NCBI RefSeq assembly: GCF_030406325.1
Contig: NZ_JAUEQY010000012.1
Span: 1-64,000, forward strand
Source of the DNA: Actinomadura sp. DC4
GTDB lineage: Bacteria; Actinomycetota; Actinomycetes; Streptosporangiales; Streptosporangiaceae
Length of the DNA stretch: 64,000 nt
Direction: 5' to 3'
The position numbers and the translations under genes are program-made. This document shows, piece after piece, positions 1 to 8,288 of the stretch. Position 1 is the first letter of the stretch; every line of letters starts with the position of its first letter. Under the pieces are notes generated by a model. It searched no databases. It was given only the letters and a program-made list of their open reading frames with translations, and was not told the origin of the DNA.

Positions 1-388
1 AGGCGTGCGTCATCGCCTTGAAGATCCGCCCCACACCGTGCAGCGACTCCACACCCTCGGCCAGACGCGCCCCGCCCGAATGCCACAAACCGATGATCGC
101 CAACCGCTCACGCACCGCGTGGTCATAAGCGTGAACGATGTGCTCACACCCCGCCGAACCCATCGCCCCACCCTGAAAACGCGGATCACTGGCGAACGCC
201 ACCACCGGCATCCCCTCGATCCGGCCCACACCCGCCAGGGCACCACTGTCGTCCTCCTCGGTCAAAGGACGCAGCGACCCCTCGTCGAAGAGCGCTTCGA
301 GGCGGACCCGGGGGTCCCGGGGATCGGGTGGTACGACCTCTTCCTCAGGGGCGGGTTCGGTGGCGGTGCGACTGTCGACAACGGTCAC
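1..388 (-). CDS. Acyl-CoA carboxylase carboxyltransferase (beta) subunit, N-terminal part
   Basis: Partial gene running off the left edge; the visible 129 codons are the N-terminal part. It should transfer carboxyl from carboxybiotin to acetyl- or propionyl-CoA, supplying malonyl-CoA to the adjacent fatty-acid synthase. The translated segment contains a VRLEALFDEGSL-type start of a carboxyltransferase domain, VVAFASDPRFQGGAMGSAGC, and WHSGGARLAEGVESL, which match AccD/PccB proteins. The GTG start at 388 overlaps the fabF stop in GTGA, and AGGAGG lies 8 bases upstream, so translation is coupled to fabF. The position matches accD6 behind the mycobacterial FAS-II genes (known). Substrate chain length cannot be told from this piece. 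Confidence 0.85.
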   Translation of the reverse strand, partial: MTVVDSRTATEPAPEEEVVPPDPRDPRVRLEALFDEGSLRPLTEEDDSGALAGVGRIEGMPVVAFASDPRFQGGAMGSAGCEHIVHAYDHAVRERLAIIGLWHSGGARLAEGVESLHGVGRIFKAMTHA

Positions 389-1647
389 GACTCATGCCTC
401 CTAAAGGCGACGCAGACGTTGTGGCCACCGAAGCCGAACGAGTTGTTCAGAGCGGCGGCCGGGCCGCCGGCGAGCTTGCGCGGCTCCCCTTGAGCGATGT
501 CGAGGTCGACTTCGTCGTCGAGATCGTCGAGGTTGATGGTCGGAGGTACGAGGCCGTCCCGGAGTGCGAGCAGGGTGGCGATGGACTCGACCGCGCCCGT
601 GCCGCCGAGCAGGTGACCGGTCATCGACTTGGTGCTGGTCACGACGACCTGGCCCGCGGCGTCGCCGAGGGCCTTCTTGATCGCCTTGATCTCGCCGACG
701 TCGCCGATCGGGGTGGACGTGCCGTGGGCGTTGATGTGGACGATGTCCGACGGCTGGAGGTCGGCGTCGGTGAGCGCGCGGCCCATCGCCTTGGCCATGC
801 CGGCCGCGTCGTTCTGCACGATGTCGTTGGCGTCGGCGGAGTAGCCCACACCGGCAGCGACACCGTAGATCCGCGCGCCACGGGCCCGCGCGTGCTCCTC
901 GGACTCGAGGATGACGATCCCCGAACCCTCGCCGAGCACGAACCCGTCGCGGTTCTTGTCGTACGGCCGCGAGGCCCGCTCCGGCTCGTCGTTGCGCGTC
1001 GACATGGCGCGCATCGACGCGAAGGCGGCCAGGTTGAGCGCGTGGATCGCCGCCTCCGTGCCACCGGCGATGACGACGTCGGCACGGCCGGCGCGGATCA
1101 TGTCGATGGCGTAGCCGATGGCCTCGGCGCTGGAGGCGCAGGCGCTCGCCAGCGCGTGCGCGCCGGCGCGCGCGCCGAACTCGATGCTGACCTGGCCTGC
1201 GGCCGCGTTGGGCATCAGCATCGGCACGGCGAACGGCGAGACGCGCTTCCAGCCGCGCTCCCGCAGCGTGTCGTAGTTCTCGAGGGTCGTGATGATGCCC
1301 CCGATACCGGTCGAGATGACGGCCCCGAGCCGGTCGGAGTCGACGCGGAAGCCCTCGGCGGACTCCTCCTCGCCGTACGCGAAACCCGCGTCGCGCCAAG
1401 CCTCGTGCGCGGCGATGAGCGCGAACTGCTGGCACCGGTCGAGACGACGCAGCCGATGCCTGGGCAGGACCTCCGAAGGCTCCACCGCGATCGTCGCGGC
1501 GATTCTCACCGGCAGGTCCTTGGCCCAGTCAACGTCGAGAGACTTGACGCCGGAGCGGCCCGCGAGCAGAGCGGACCAGGTCGACGCCACGTCGCCGCCG
1601 AGTGGCGTGGTCGCGCCGAGTCCGGTTACGACGACGGAGGTACTCAT
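385..1647 (-). CDS. fabF: Beta-ketoacyl-ACP synthase II
   Basis: Condenses malonyl-ACP with acyl-ACP in the elongation cycle of type II fatty-acid synthesis, in the cytosol. The 420-residue protein is full length for KAS II. The catalytic Cys170 sits in SACASS, with His308 in INAHGT, Lys340 in STKSMTG and His345 in TGHLLGGTGA, the normal Cys-His-His plus Lys set. The C-terminal NNSFGFGGHN glycine loop is present. ATG at 1647 follows AAAGGAG. It lies between acpP and the carboxyltransferase gene on the same strand, so it is part of the fab operon. A secondary-metabolism ketosynthase is unlikely because the neighbours are the complete housekeeping set. Confidence 0.97.
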   Translation of the reverse strand: MSTSVVVTGLGATTPLGGDVASTWSALLAGRSGVKSLDVDWAKDLPVRIAATIAVEPSEVLPRHRLRRLDRCQQFALIAAHEAWRDAGFAYGEEESAEGFRVDSDRLGAVISTGIGGIITTLENYDTLRERGWKRVSPFAVPMLMPNAAAGQVSIEFGARAGAHALASACASSAEAIGYAIDMIRAGRADVVIAGGTEAAIHALNLAAFASMRAMSTRNDEPERASRPYDKNRDGFVLGEGSGIVILESEEHARARGARIYGVAAGVGYSADANDIVQNDAAGMAKAMGRALTDADLQPSDIVHINAHGTSTPIGDVGEIKAIKKALGDAAGQVVVTSTKSMTGHLLGGTGAVESIATLLALRDGLVPPTINLDDLDDEVDLDIAQGEPRKLAGGPAAALNNSFGFGGHNVCVAFRRHES

Positions 1648-1688
1648 GTGGTCACGCTCTCCTTTGCTGGCTGCGGTATGCGTCGGTT

Positions 1689-1943
1689 TCAGACTGATAC
1701 GTCGTGGCCCTGCACGTAGACGACGACGTCCTTGACCGTCTTGAGGTTCTTGAGCTCGTCGTCGGGGATCTCGACGCCGAACTTGTCCTGGGCGGCGACG
1801 GCGATCTCGACCATCGACAGCGAGTCGATGTCGAGGTCGTCGACGAAGGACTTCTCGGGGGTGACGTCGGCAGCGGGGACACCCGCGATCTCCTCGATGA
1901 TGTCGCCGAGGCCGCTGAGAATCTCCTGGTCGGACGATGCCAT
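1689..1943 (-). CDS. acpP: Acyl carrier protein
   Basis: Small acidic 84-residue carrier of the growing acyl chain. Ser41 in DLDIDSLSMVEI is the phosphopantetheine attachment site (DSL motif), followed by the conserved helix-III region VEIPDDELKNLKTVKDVV. ATG at 1943 is preceded by GAGGAG about ten bases upstream. The gene sits between fabH (85 bases upstream) and fabF (41 bases downstream), its usual position in actinobacterial fab clusters. Length and acidity are typical of primary-metabolism ACP; nothing suggests a polyketide ACP. Confidence 0.96.
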   Translation of the reverse strand: MASSDQEILSGLGDIIEEIAGVPAADVTPEKSFVDDLDIDSLSMVEIAVAAQDKFGVEIPDDELKNLKTVKDVVVYVQGHDVSV

Positions 1944-2028
1944 GGTGCTTTTTCTCCTCTGTTGTTGGGTGATGCTGTACTGCGTTGGCCGTACGTGTAC
2001 CCCGGGAGGGCGAGTCCGGAGCCGGGGG

Positions 2029-2994
2029 CTACGGGATCTCGACCACCTGGGCCGCGTACGTCATACCTGCGCCGAACCCGATGAGCAGGGCCGGCGTGCC
2101 GGACGGCACGTCACCCCGCTCGATCATGCGGGAAAGGGCGAGCGGGATGGAGGCCGCCGAGGTGTTGCCGGCCTCGACGATGTCGTCCGCGACGACCGCG
2201 TTCTCCGCCTTGAGCTTGCGGGCGATCGCCTCGATGATCCGTAGGTTGGCCTGGTGCGGGACGAAGGCCGTCAGCTCCGACGGCTTGACGCCGGCGAGTT
2301 CGCAGGCCTCCTTGGCCACCGTGTGGAGGTTGGTGGTGGTCCAGCGGAAGACGCTCTGGCCCTCCTGGAAGAGGAAGCTGTTGCGGTCCTTGATGTAGAT
2401 CCGCTCGGCCATGTCGCCGGCGCTTCCCCACACTACCGGCCCGACCGAGGTCTCCTCGGAGGGGCCGAGGACCGCGGCGCCCGCGCCGTCGGCGAAGATG
2501 ATGCAGGTGGAACGGTCCGTCCAGTCCACCCACTGCGACAGCTTCTCCGCGCCGATGACGAGCACGTTGCGCGCCGAGCCGCCGCGGATCGCGTCGGAGG
2601 CGTTGTTCAGTGCGTAGCAGAAGCCCGCGCAGGCGGCGTTCACGTCGTACGCGCCGGGCGAGACGATGCCGAGCCGGTGGGCGACCTGCGCGGAGGCGTT
2701 CGGGATCGTCGCCTCCTGCGTGCAGGTGGCGACGACGACCAGGTCGATGTCGGCGGGCGACAGCCCGCTGTTGGCGAGGGCCTTGCCGCCCGCCTGCACG
2801 GCCATGTCGACGACCGACTCGTCCGGACCGGCGATCCGGCGCTGCTTGATGCCGACGCGACTCTGGATCCACTCGTCGTTGGTCTCGACTGTCTTGGCGA
2901 GGTCGTCATTGGTGACGACGTTGGACGGCTGGTAGTGACCGAACGCGAGGATGCGCGCGCCGGGCGCGCCGGTACGGAGCTGGAAGGACGTCAC
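2029..2994 (-). CDS. fabH: Beta-ketoacyl-ACP synthase III
   Basis: Initiates fatty-acid synthesis by condensing an acyl-CoA primer with malonyl-ACP. In actinobacteria the family often prefers branched primers (known). The 321-residue protein has the thiolase fold with Cys122 in NAACAGFCYAL, His247 in PHQANLRI and Asn277 in GNTSAA, the full Cys-His-Asn triad. The GTG start at 2994 overlaps the fabD stop as GTGA, so the two are translationally coupled. This overlap decides the start and gives the expected N-terminus ARILAFGHYQPSNVV. Confidence 0.96.
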   Translation of the reverse strand: MTSFQLRTGAPGARILAFGHYQPSNVVTNDDLAKTVETNDEWIQSRVGIKQRRIAGPDESVVDMAVQAGGKALANSGLSPADIDLVVVATCTQEATIPNASAQVAHRLGIVSPGAYDVNAACAGFCYALNNASDAIRGGSARNVLVIGAEKLSQWVDWTDRSTCIIFADGAGAAVLGPSEETSVGPVVWGSAGDMAERIYIKDRNSFLFQEGQSVFRWTTTNLHTVAKEACELAGVKPSELTAFVPHQANLRIIEAIARKLKAENAVVADDIVEAGNTSAASIPLALSRMIERGDVPSGTPALLIGFGAGMTYAAQVVEIP

Positions 2995-3926
2995 GCGTTC
3001 TCCAAAGAGTCATCACTGGGACTTGCGTCGGACCCGGCGAGCGCACGCGCGCTGTCGAGTTTGTCCGGTGTCTTGAGCGCGACCACCTCGACGCCGGGCA
3101 GCGCGCGCCGGGCGATACCGGCCAGCGTGCCGGCCGGCGGAAGCTCGATGATCGCCGTGACGCCGAGATCCGTCATCGTCTCCATGCAGGAGTCCCAGCG
3201 CACCGGGGTGCTGACCTGCTCTGCGAGACGGGCGACGAAGTCCCCACCACGCTCCACGACGGCGCCGTCGCGGTTGGACAGCACCTGTATACCCGGGTCG
3301 GCGACGGGCATGCCCGGCGTGATCCGCAGGAGCGTGTCGACCGCGGGGGCCATGTGCTCGGTGTGGAACGCTCCGGCCACCTTCAGGCTGCGCAGCCGCG
3401 CGCCCGCGGGCGGCCTGTCGGCCAGCGCCGCGAGCTGTTCCATCGTGCCCGCGGCCACCACCTGGCCGGCCCCGTTCATGTTGGCCGGCGTCAGGCCGTG
3501 TTCCTTGAGGACGGCCTGTACCTCGTCGGCGTCGCCGCCGAGCACCGCCGTCATACCGGTCTCGGTGACGGAGGCGGCCTTGGCCATCGCCTTGCCGCGC
3601 TCACGCGCGAGGACGAGCGCCGCCTCGGGGGAGAGGACACCGGCGATCGCCGCGGCGGCGAGTTCGCCCACACTGTGCCCGGTCGTCAGGTCGGGGGTGA
3701 CGCCCAGCAGCTCGTACGTGACGAGGGCGGCGCTGACCAGCAGCGGCTGCGCGACGGCGGTGTCGCGAATCTCGTCCGCGTCGGCGGTCGTCCCGTAGCG
3801 GATCAGGTCGAGCCCGGTGACGGCCGACCACCATTCGAGGCGTTCGGCCACTCCCGGGAGCTCGAGCCAGGCTTCGAGGAATCCGGGTGTCTGGGCGCCC
3901 TGTCCGGGCGCGGCGATGACGAGCAC
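2991..3926 (-). CDS. fabD: Malonyl-CoA:ACP transacylase
   Basis: Moves malonate from CoA to the ACP phosphopantetheine, feeding FabH and FabF. From the GTG at 3926 the protein is 311 residues and begins MLVIAAPGQGAQTPG, the conserved first strand and GQGxQ loop. Ser85 in GHSVGE and His188 in GAFHTEHM are the catalytic pair. The frame stays open far upstream, but that part overlaps the regulator gene in another frame and has no transacylase similarity, so the GTG is preferred. It is the first gene of the fab operon, 80 bases downstream of the PucR-type regulator. Confidence 0.95.
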   Translation of the reverse strand: MLVIAAPGQGAQTPGFLEAWLELPGVAERLEWWSAVTGLDLIRYGTTADADEIRDTAVAQPLLVSAALVTYELLGVTPDLTTGHSVGELAAAAIAGVLSPEAALVLARERGKAMAKAASVTETGMTAVLGGDADEVQAVLKEHGLTPANMNGAGQVVAAGTMEQLAALADRPPAGARLRSLKVAGAFHTEHMAPAVDTLLRITPGMPVADPGIQVLSNRDGAVVERGGDFVARLAEQVSTPVRWDSCMETMTDLGVTAIIELPPAGTLAGIARRALPGVEVVALKTPDKLDSARALAGSDASPSDDSLENA

Positions 3927-4006
3927 GCATCCAACAGTGCCCTGTAGGGGTCCGCCATGTTCATGCGGGGAGGTACGAACTTGGGGCGGCGTGGCTTGTG
4001 AGAGTC

Positions 4007-5182
4007 CTACAAGTTGACGGGACGTGACCCGAATCGGCCGAGGACGAGCGCGATGCGCAAGGTGAACGCCGCGCGGCCGTCGGCGGGGACGTAACCGGTG
4101 AGCTCGGTGACCCGTCTTAGCCGGTAGCGCACGGTGTTGGGGTGGACGAACAGCAGTCGCGCGGTGGCCTCCAGCGACGAGCCCTGCTCCAGATACGTGG
4201 TGAGGGTGTCGAGCAGCGGAGCACCGGCCGCGCGCAGCGGTTCGTAGACCTCCTCTACAAGAAACCCCCGTGCGTCTTGATCGCCGTCGAGGGCGCGCTC
4301 GGCGAGCAGGGCGCCCGCGAGCACCGGCCGGGGCGCGTCCGGCCACCCGGCCACGGCCTGCAGCCCGGCGAGCGCCGCGCGGGCCGAGCCCGTCGCGGCG
4401 TACAGGTCCTCGACGCGCGGGCCGACGACGACCGGGCCGGATCCGAACTTGGCCGTGAACGGCTTCGCGGCGGCGAGCGGGTCCTCCTCGACGCCGCCGA
4501 CGATGATGATGAGCCGGCTGCCCTGGACGCCCGCGAGCACGTCGACCCGCGCGCGGCGGGAGGCGATGCGGATGTCGTCGATGATCGCCTCGGGCTCGTC
4601 GTCGGGGGTGTGCCCCGCCATGACCGCCACCGAGGTCGAGGCCCAGCCGAGCGCGGCGGCCCACGAGTGCAGCGACTCGTCGACCTCGCCGCGCAGCAGC
4701 GCGTCCACGATCAGCGCCTCGAGCCGCGCGTCCCAGGCCCCGCGGGTCTCGGCCGCCCGCGCGTACACCTGCGCGGCGCCGAACGCGACCTCCCGGGTGT
4801 AGCGGAGGATCGCCTCGCGCAGCTGGGTCTCCCCGCCAGAGACGGCGAGCTCGTTGACCTGCGCCTCGACCACGTCGATGACCACTCGCACTATTTCAAC
4901 GGTCTGCTGCAGGCGTACGGCGCGCATCAGTTCGCGGGGCGCGGTGCCGAAGACCTCGCCCGCTATGGCCGGCCGGATCTTTTCCTCATGCTTGAACCAC
5001 TCCACGAATCCGGCGATGCCGGCCTGTGCCACCAGGCCGACCCACGATCGGTATTCGGCGGACATCGCGCGGAACCACGGGAGGCGTTCCTCCATGCTGG
5101 CCGTGGCGGCGGTCCCGAGGGATCCCATGGCCTGCTCGAGTCGCTCGGTGGTCTGTTCGCGGATGTCGCGGTCGTTCTTCAC
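4007..5182 (-). CDS. fasR: PucR-type regulator of fatty-acid synthesis (FasR-like)
   Basis: A 391-residue regulator directly upstream of fabD on the same strand. This is the position of Streptomyces FasR, which activates fabDHPF transcription (known). The C-terminal helix-turn-helix is clear in SLEATARLLFVHPNTVRYRL followed by RRVTELTG (about residues 335-365, HTH_30/PucR type). The central part resembles the GGDEF-like segment of the family, and the N-terminal 140 residues are helical. GTG at 5182 follows GGGAGGG. No membrane segment. The ortholog name rests on synteny and domain content; DNA binding is inferred. Confidence 0.85.
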   Translation of the reverse strand: MKNDRDIREQTTERLEQAMGSLGTAATASMEERLPWFRAMSAEYRSWVGLVAQAGIAGFVEWFKHEEKIRPAIAGEVFGTAPRELMRAVRLQQTVEIVRVVIDVVEAQVNELAVSGGETQLREAILRYTREVAFGAAQVYARAAETRGAWDARLEALIVDALLRGEVDESLHSWAAALGWASTSVAVMAGHTPDDEPEAIIDDIRIASRRARVDVLAGVQGSRLIIIVGGVEEDPLAAAKPFTAKFGSGPVVVGPRVEDLYAATGSARAALAGLQAVAGWPDAPRPVLAGALLAERALDGDQDARGFLVEEVYEPLRAAGAPLLDTLTTYLEQGSSLEATARLLFVHPNTVRYRLRRVTELTGYVPADGRAAFTLRIALVLGRFGSRPVNL

Positions 5183-5274
5183 ACCGTCCACCCTCCCATC
5201 TGACCGGCCGAACAGGGCATCGGACAGGGCGGACACCGGCGTACGCGACCCCCGCTGGGGCGGGAAGAGGCAGG

Positions 5275-6216
5275 TCAGGGGGTTACCTGGACGGTACGCC
5301 CGAGGGCGATCAAAGCGAGGTTGCGCAGTGAGACACCGCCGGGGGACAGGTAGTCGCCGTGCCCGCCGGACCCGGCGGTGAACGGACGGGCGCCGAATCC
5401 GGGCGCGGCCGGGTCGGCGCCGAAGCCGACGCCGACGCCCAGGACGCGGATGCCGGGCACGTACCGGATCCAGTCGCCCGCTCCCCGGCCCGCCCACAGC
5501 CGGGCGCCGGTGCGCAGGCCCGCCGCCGAGGAGACGGTCAGGCCCGGGCTGCCGAACACCGCGATGTCGCTCACGGCACCGCTGAGCCCGCCCTTCCGCG
5601 CCGCCCGCCCGCACACCACGGTGCCGTAGCTGTGGCACAGCAGCGCGACGCCGGCGCCGCCCGTGCCCAGCCACGAGACCAGCGGCCGCAGCGCGCGGGC
5701 GCCCTGGTCGGCGCGCCCGGCGGTCAGCAGGTCCAGGCTCACCATGTCCGGGGTGTCGTACCCGAGCCAGGCGAGGACGGCCAGGTGCGCGCCGGGCGAG
5801 AGGCGGCGGGCCTCGGCGTACAGGGCGCGCGCCCCGCCGCCCGGTGAGGCGGTGCCACGGGAGTCGAAGGTGCTCAGCGTCGTGTCCGCGCCGGGCACGA
5901 CCACGGCGACGCGCCGCGCGGTGGCCAGGTCACCGATCACCTCGACCGCGCGTCCCCGCGGGTCGAAGTCGAGGAACGTACGGCCGGGCGCGGCGAGGGC
6001 GCGCAGCCGCTCCGACGCGCGGGCGTCCCCGGTGGCGCTCGCGGCGACCCCGATCGCCGCGCGGTCGGCCGCGTACCGGGCCGCGAGGGCCTGCCGGGTG
6101 AGGCCCGGCAGGGGCCGCGGCGGGATCGGCCGCGGTGCCGCCTCCGCCGCCCCCGCGGTGCAGACGGCGACGGTGGTGCAGGTGAGCACCGCAAGGGCTG
6201 TACGGCCGGCTCTCAT
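5275..6216 (-). CDS. Secreted alpha/beta hydrolase (DUF1023-like)
   Basis: A 313-residue exported protein: a basic start (MRAGR), a hydrophobic segment to about residue 22 and an AEA-AP cleavage region form a Sec signal peptide. The mature part has an alpha/beta-hydrolase core with the nucleophile elbow CHSYGT (Ser196), a preceding VVVPGADTT oxyanion-type strand and a C-terminal GGHGDYLSP likely to supply the catalytic His. This arrangement is typical of the actinobacterial DUF1023 hydrolases, whose substrates are mostly unknown. It is a single gene on the minus strand, 92 bases beyond the regulator start and 114 bases from the response regulator stop. Lipase or esterase activity is only a family-level guess. 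Confidence 0.8.
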   Translation of the reverse strand: MRAGRTALAVLTCTTVAVCTAGAAEAAPRPIPPRPLPGLTRQALAARYAADRAAIGVAASATGDARASERLRALAAPGRTFLDFDPRGRAVEVIGDLATARRVAVVVPGADTTLSTFDSRGTASPGGGARALYAEARRLSPGAHLAVLAWLGYDTPDMVSLDLLTAGRADQGARALRPLVSWLGTGGAGVALLCHSYGTVVCGRAARKGGLSGAVSDIAVFGSPGLTVSSAAGLRTGARLWAGRGAGDWIRYVPGIRVLGVGVGFGADPAAPGFGARPFTAGSGGHGDYLSPGGVSLRNLALIALGRTVQVTP

Positions 6217-6330
6217 CGCGCTGTCCTTCCTGACCGGGCTGTTCAGCCGGTCGGCAGGACAGGAAGTTACGAATGAGAGGCCGTCGTCCGCGTCACCCGC
6301 GAGAGCGCATCGGCGCGTACCCCTGCGGGG

Positions 6331-6987
6331 CTACCCGCCGGGGCGGATCAGGCCGGTCTCGTACGCGAAGACGACCGCCTGCGTACGGTCGCGCAGCCCC
6401 AGCTTCATGAGGATGCGCCCGACGTGCGTCTTGACCGTCTGGTCGGCGACGACGAGCTCGGCGGCGATCTCGCCGTTGGACATGCCGCGCGCCACCAGGC
6501 CGAGCACCTCGGTCTCGCGCTCGGTGAGGCCCTCGGCGCGCCGACCGTCCGGGCCGCGCGGGGCGCCCATGCGGGCGAACTCGGCGATCAGCCGGCGGGT
6601 CACGCCCGGTGAGAGCAGCGCGTCGCCCGCCGCCACCACGCGTACGGCGTCGGACAGCTCGCGCGCGGAGGCGTCCTTCAGCAGGAACCCGCTGGCACCG
6701 CTCCGCAGCGCCTCGTAGACATGGTCGTCGAGGTCGAACGTCGTGAGGACCAGTACCCTCGCCGGATCCTCGCCGGCGGTGATGAGCCGCGTGGCCGCCA
6801 GGCCGTCCATCACCGGCATCCGGACGTCCATCAGCACGACGTCCGGGCGCAGCTCGGCCGCACGGGTGACCGCCTCCTCGCCGTTGACGGCCTCGCCGAC
6901 GACCTGGATGTCGGGCTGGGCGTTCAGGAGGATGGAGAAGCCGGAGCGGACCATGCCCTGGTCGTCGGCGATGAGCACGCGGATCAT
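6331..6987 (-). CDS. NarL/LuxR-family response regulator
   Basis: A 218-residue two-component response regulator. The receiver domain (about 1-120) has acidic D8/D9 and the phospho-acceptor Asp54 in LMDVRMPVMDG. The LuxR helix-turn-helix lies near 150-205 (LTEREXEV-type start, then MSNGEIAAELVVADQTVKTH). ATG at 6987 overlaps the stop of the kinase gene as ATGA, so the pair is co-translated and is a cognate system. Targets are unknown; the nearby secreted hydrolase gene is downstream on the same strand and could be one, which is speculation. Confidence 0.93.
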   Translation of the reverse strand: MIRVLIADDQGMVRSGFSILLNAQPDIQVVGEAVNGEEAVTRAAELRPDVVLMDVRMPVMDGLAATRLITAGEDPARVLVLTTFDLDDHVYEALRSGASGFLLKDASARELSDAVRVVAAGDALLSPGVTRRLIAEFARMGAPRGPDGRRAEGLTERETEVLGLVARGMSNGEIAAELVVADQTVKTHVGRILMKLGLRDRTQAVVFAYETGLIRPGG

Positions 6988-8180
6988 GTGACGGCCTTCT
7001 GGAACGGGAGGACGGCGGTGACGGCGAAGCCGCCGCCGGGTTCGGGGCCGGCGGAGAGGCTGCCACCGAGCATGATCACACGTTCCCGCATGCCGACGAG
7101 ACCGTGACCGCCGCCGCTCTCGGCCACCGGCCGTGGTTCCGTGCCGGGCCCGTTGACCACCCGCAGCCGGAGCTCGTCCGTGCGATAGGTGATGCCGACG
7201 GCCACCGTCGCGCCGGGCGCGTGCTTCATGGCGTTGCTCAGCGCCTCCTGCAGGATGCGGTGCGCCGACAGCGCCACGCCCTGGGGCAGCGTCGACGGTT
7301 CGCCGGTCGAGGAGACCTCGATGGTCAGGCCACCGGCCCGCGCCGAGGTGAGCACCTCCTCGAGGCGTTCGATCCCGGGCTGCGGCGCGGTCTGGGGCTC
7401 GTCGCCGGTGCGGAGCACACCGAGGACCCGGCGGAGCTCGGTCAGCCCCTCCAGGGCGCTGACGCGGATCTCGGCGAAGCTCTCCGCCAGCTCAGGCGGG
7501 GGATCGGGCACCTTGTACGGCGCGGCCTCGGCCTGGATCGCGATGACCGACATGTGGTGGGCGACGACGTCGTGCAGCTCGCGGGCGATCCGCTGGCGCT
7601 CCTCCAGCACGGCGGTCTCGGCCTCGTGCCGTTCCTCCTGCTCGGCGAGGGCCTGCCGGGTGGAGCGGCGCGTGCGGACGAGATGGCCCAGCACGATCGG
7701 GATCATCGCCGGCAGCGAGATCGCCATGGACGTGGCGTCGAGGCTGGCGGCGCCGAAGACCGTCACGGCGGCGGCGGTGACCGTGACGCGGTTCCCGCCG
7801 CGGACGGCGACCGCGTACAGGCACAGCACGTAGACCACGACCGAGCCGGGGACGTACGGGGTCGAGATGTCGTGGCGAGGTACGACGATCAACGCGCCCA
7901 CCGTGATGGCGGACGCCGAGCACAGCCAGGCGGCGAGCGGCCGCCGGTCGCGCAGGAGCAGCGGCAGCGCCGTGATGAACGCGACCAGGAGGAGCAGGAA
8001 GTCGTCGCGCCGGCCGTTCAGCGTGTGCTTCTGCGACCGCAGCCACGCGTTGTCGGCGGCGAACACGATGAAGGTGATGAGCACGTCGAGCGCGACGACC
8101 AGGTCGACCGGGCCGACGCGCAGGCGCGCCCGGATACGGCCGCGCCGCGCGGGCCGCGGGTCGCCGAAGTCGCCGGTCAC
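6984..8180 (-). CDS. Sensor histidine kinase (HisKA_3 type)
   Basis: A 398-residue membrane kinase, partner of the response regulator whose start it overlaps. The N-terminal 165 residues hold several hydrophobic segments (for example LVVALDVLITFIVFAA and FLLLLVAFITALPLLL) with no large extracellular loop, so the sensing part is probably within the membrane. The phospho-acceptor is His203 in RIARELHDVVAHHM, the HisKA_3 signature. The HATPase domain near the C-terminus shows EALSNAMKHAPGA and SGGGHGLVGMRERV. GTG at 8180 is the start. The architecture matches the common DesK/NarX-like kinases of actinobacteria; the signal cannot be predicted. Confidence 0.92.
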   Translation of the reverse strand: MTGDFGDPRPARRGRIRARLRVGPVDLVVALDVLITFIVFAADNAWLRSQKHTLNGRRDDFLLLLVAFITALPLLLRDRRPLAAWLCSASAITVGALIVVPRHDISTPYVPGSVVVYVLCLYAVAVRGGNRVTVTAAAVTVFGAASLDATSMAISLPAMIPIVLGHLVRTRRSTRQALAEQEERHEAETAVLEERQRIARELHDVVAHHMSVIAIQAEAAPYKVPDPPPELAESFAEIRVSALEGLTELRRVLGVLRTGDEPQTAPQPGIERLEEVLTSARAGGLTIEVSSTGEPSTLPQGVALSAHRILQEALSNAMKHAPGATVAVGITYRTDELRLRVVNGPGTEPRPVAESGGGHGLVGMRERVIMLGGSLSAGPEPGGGFAVTAVLPFQKAVT

Positions 8181-8288
8181 GGGCCCGAGCCTAGGGCTTT
8201 GCCGCTAATGAGGGCATACGCCGCAGGAGTGATCCCTGAGGTGCTACCTCGGTAGGGGGTGTCGGCGGGGACGTGTAGAAAAGGAGGC

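Noticed and set aside
8259-8288. GTG 8259 as start of the PHP protein
   Set aside because: Adds ten residues of no family similarity; kept only as an alternative.
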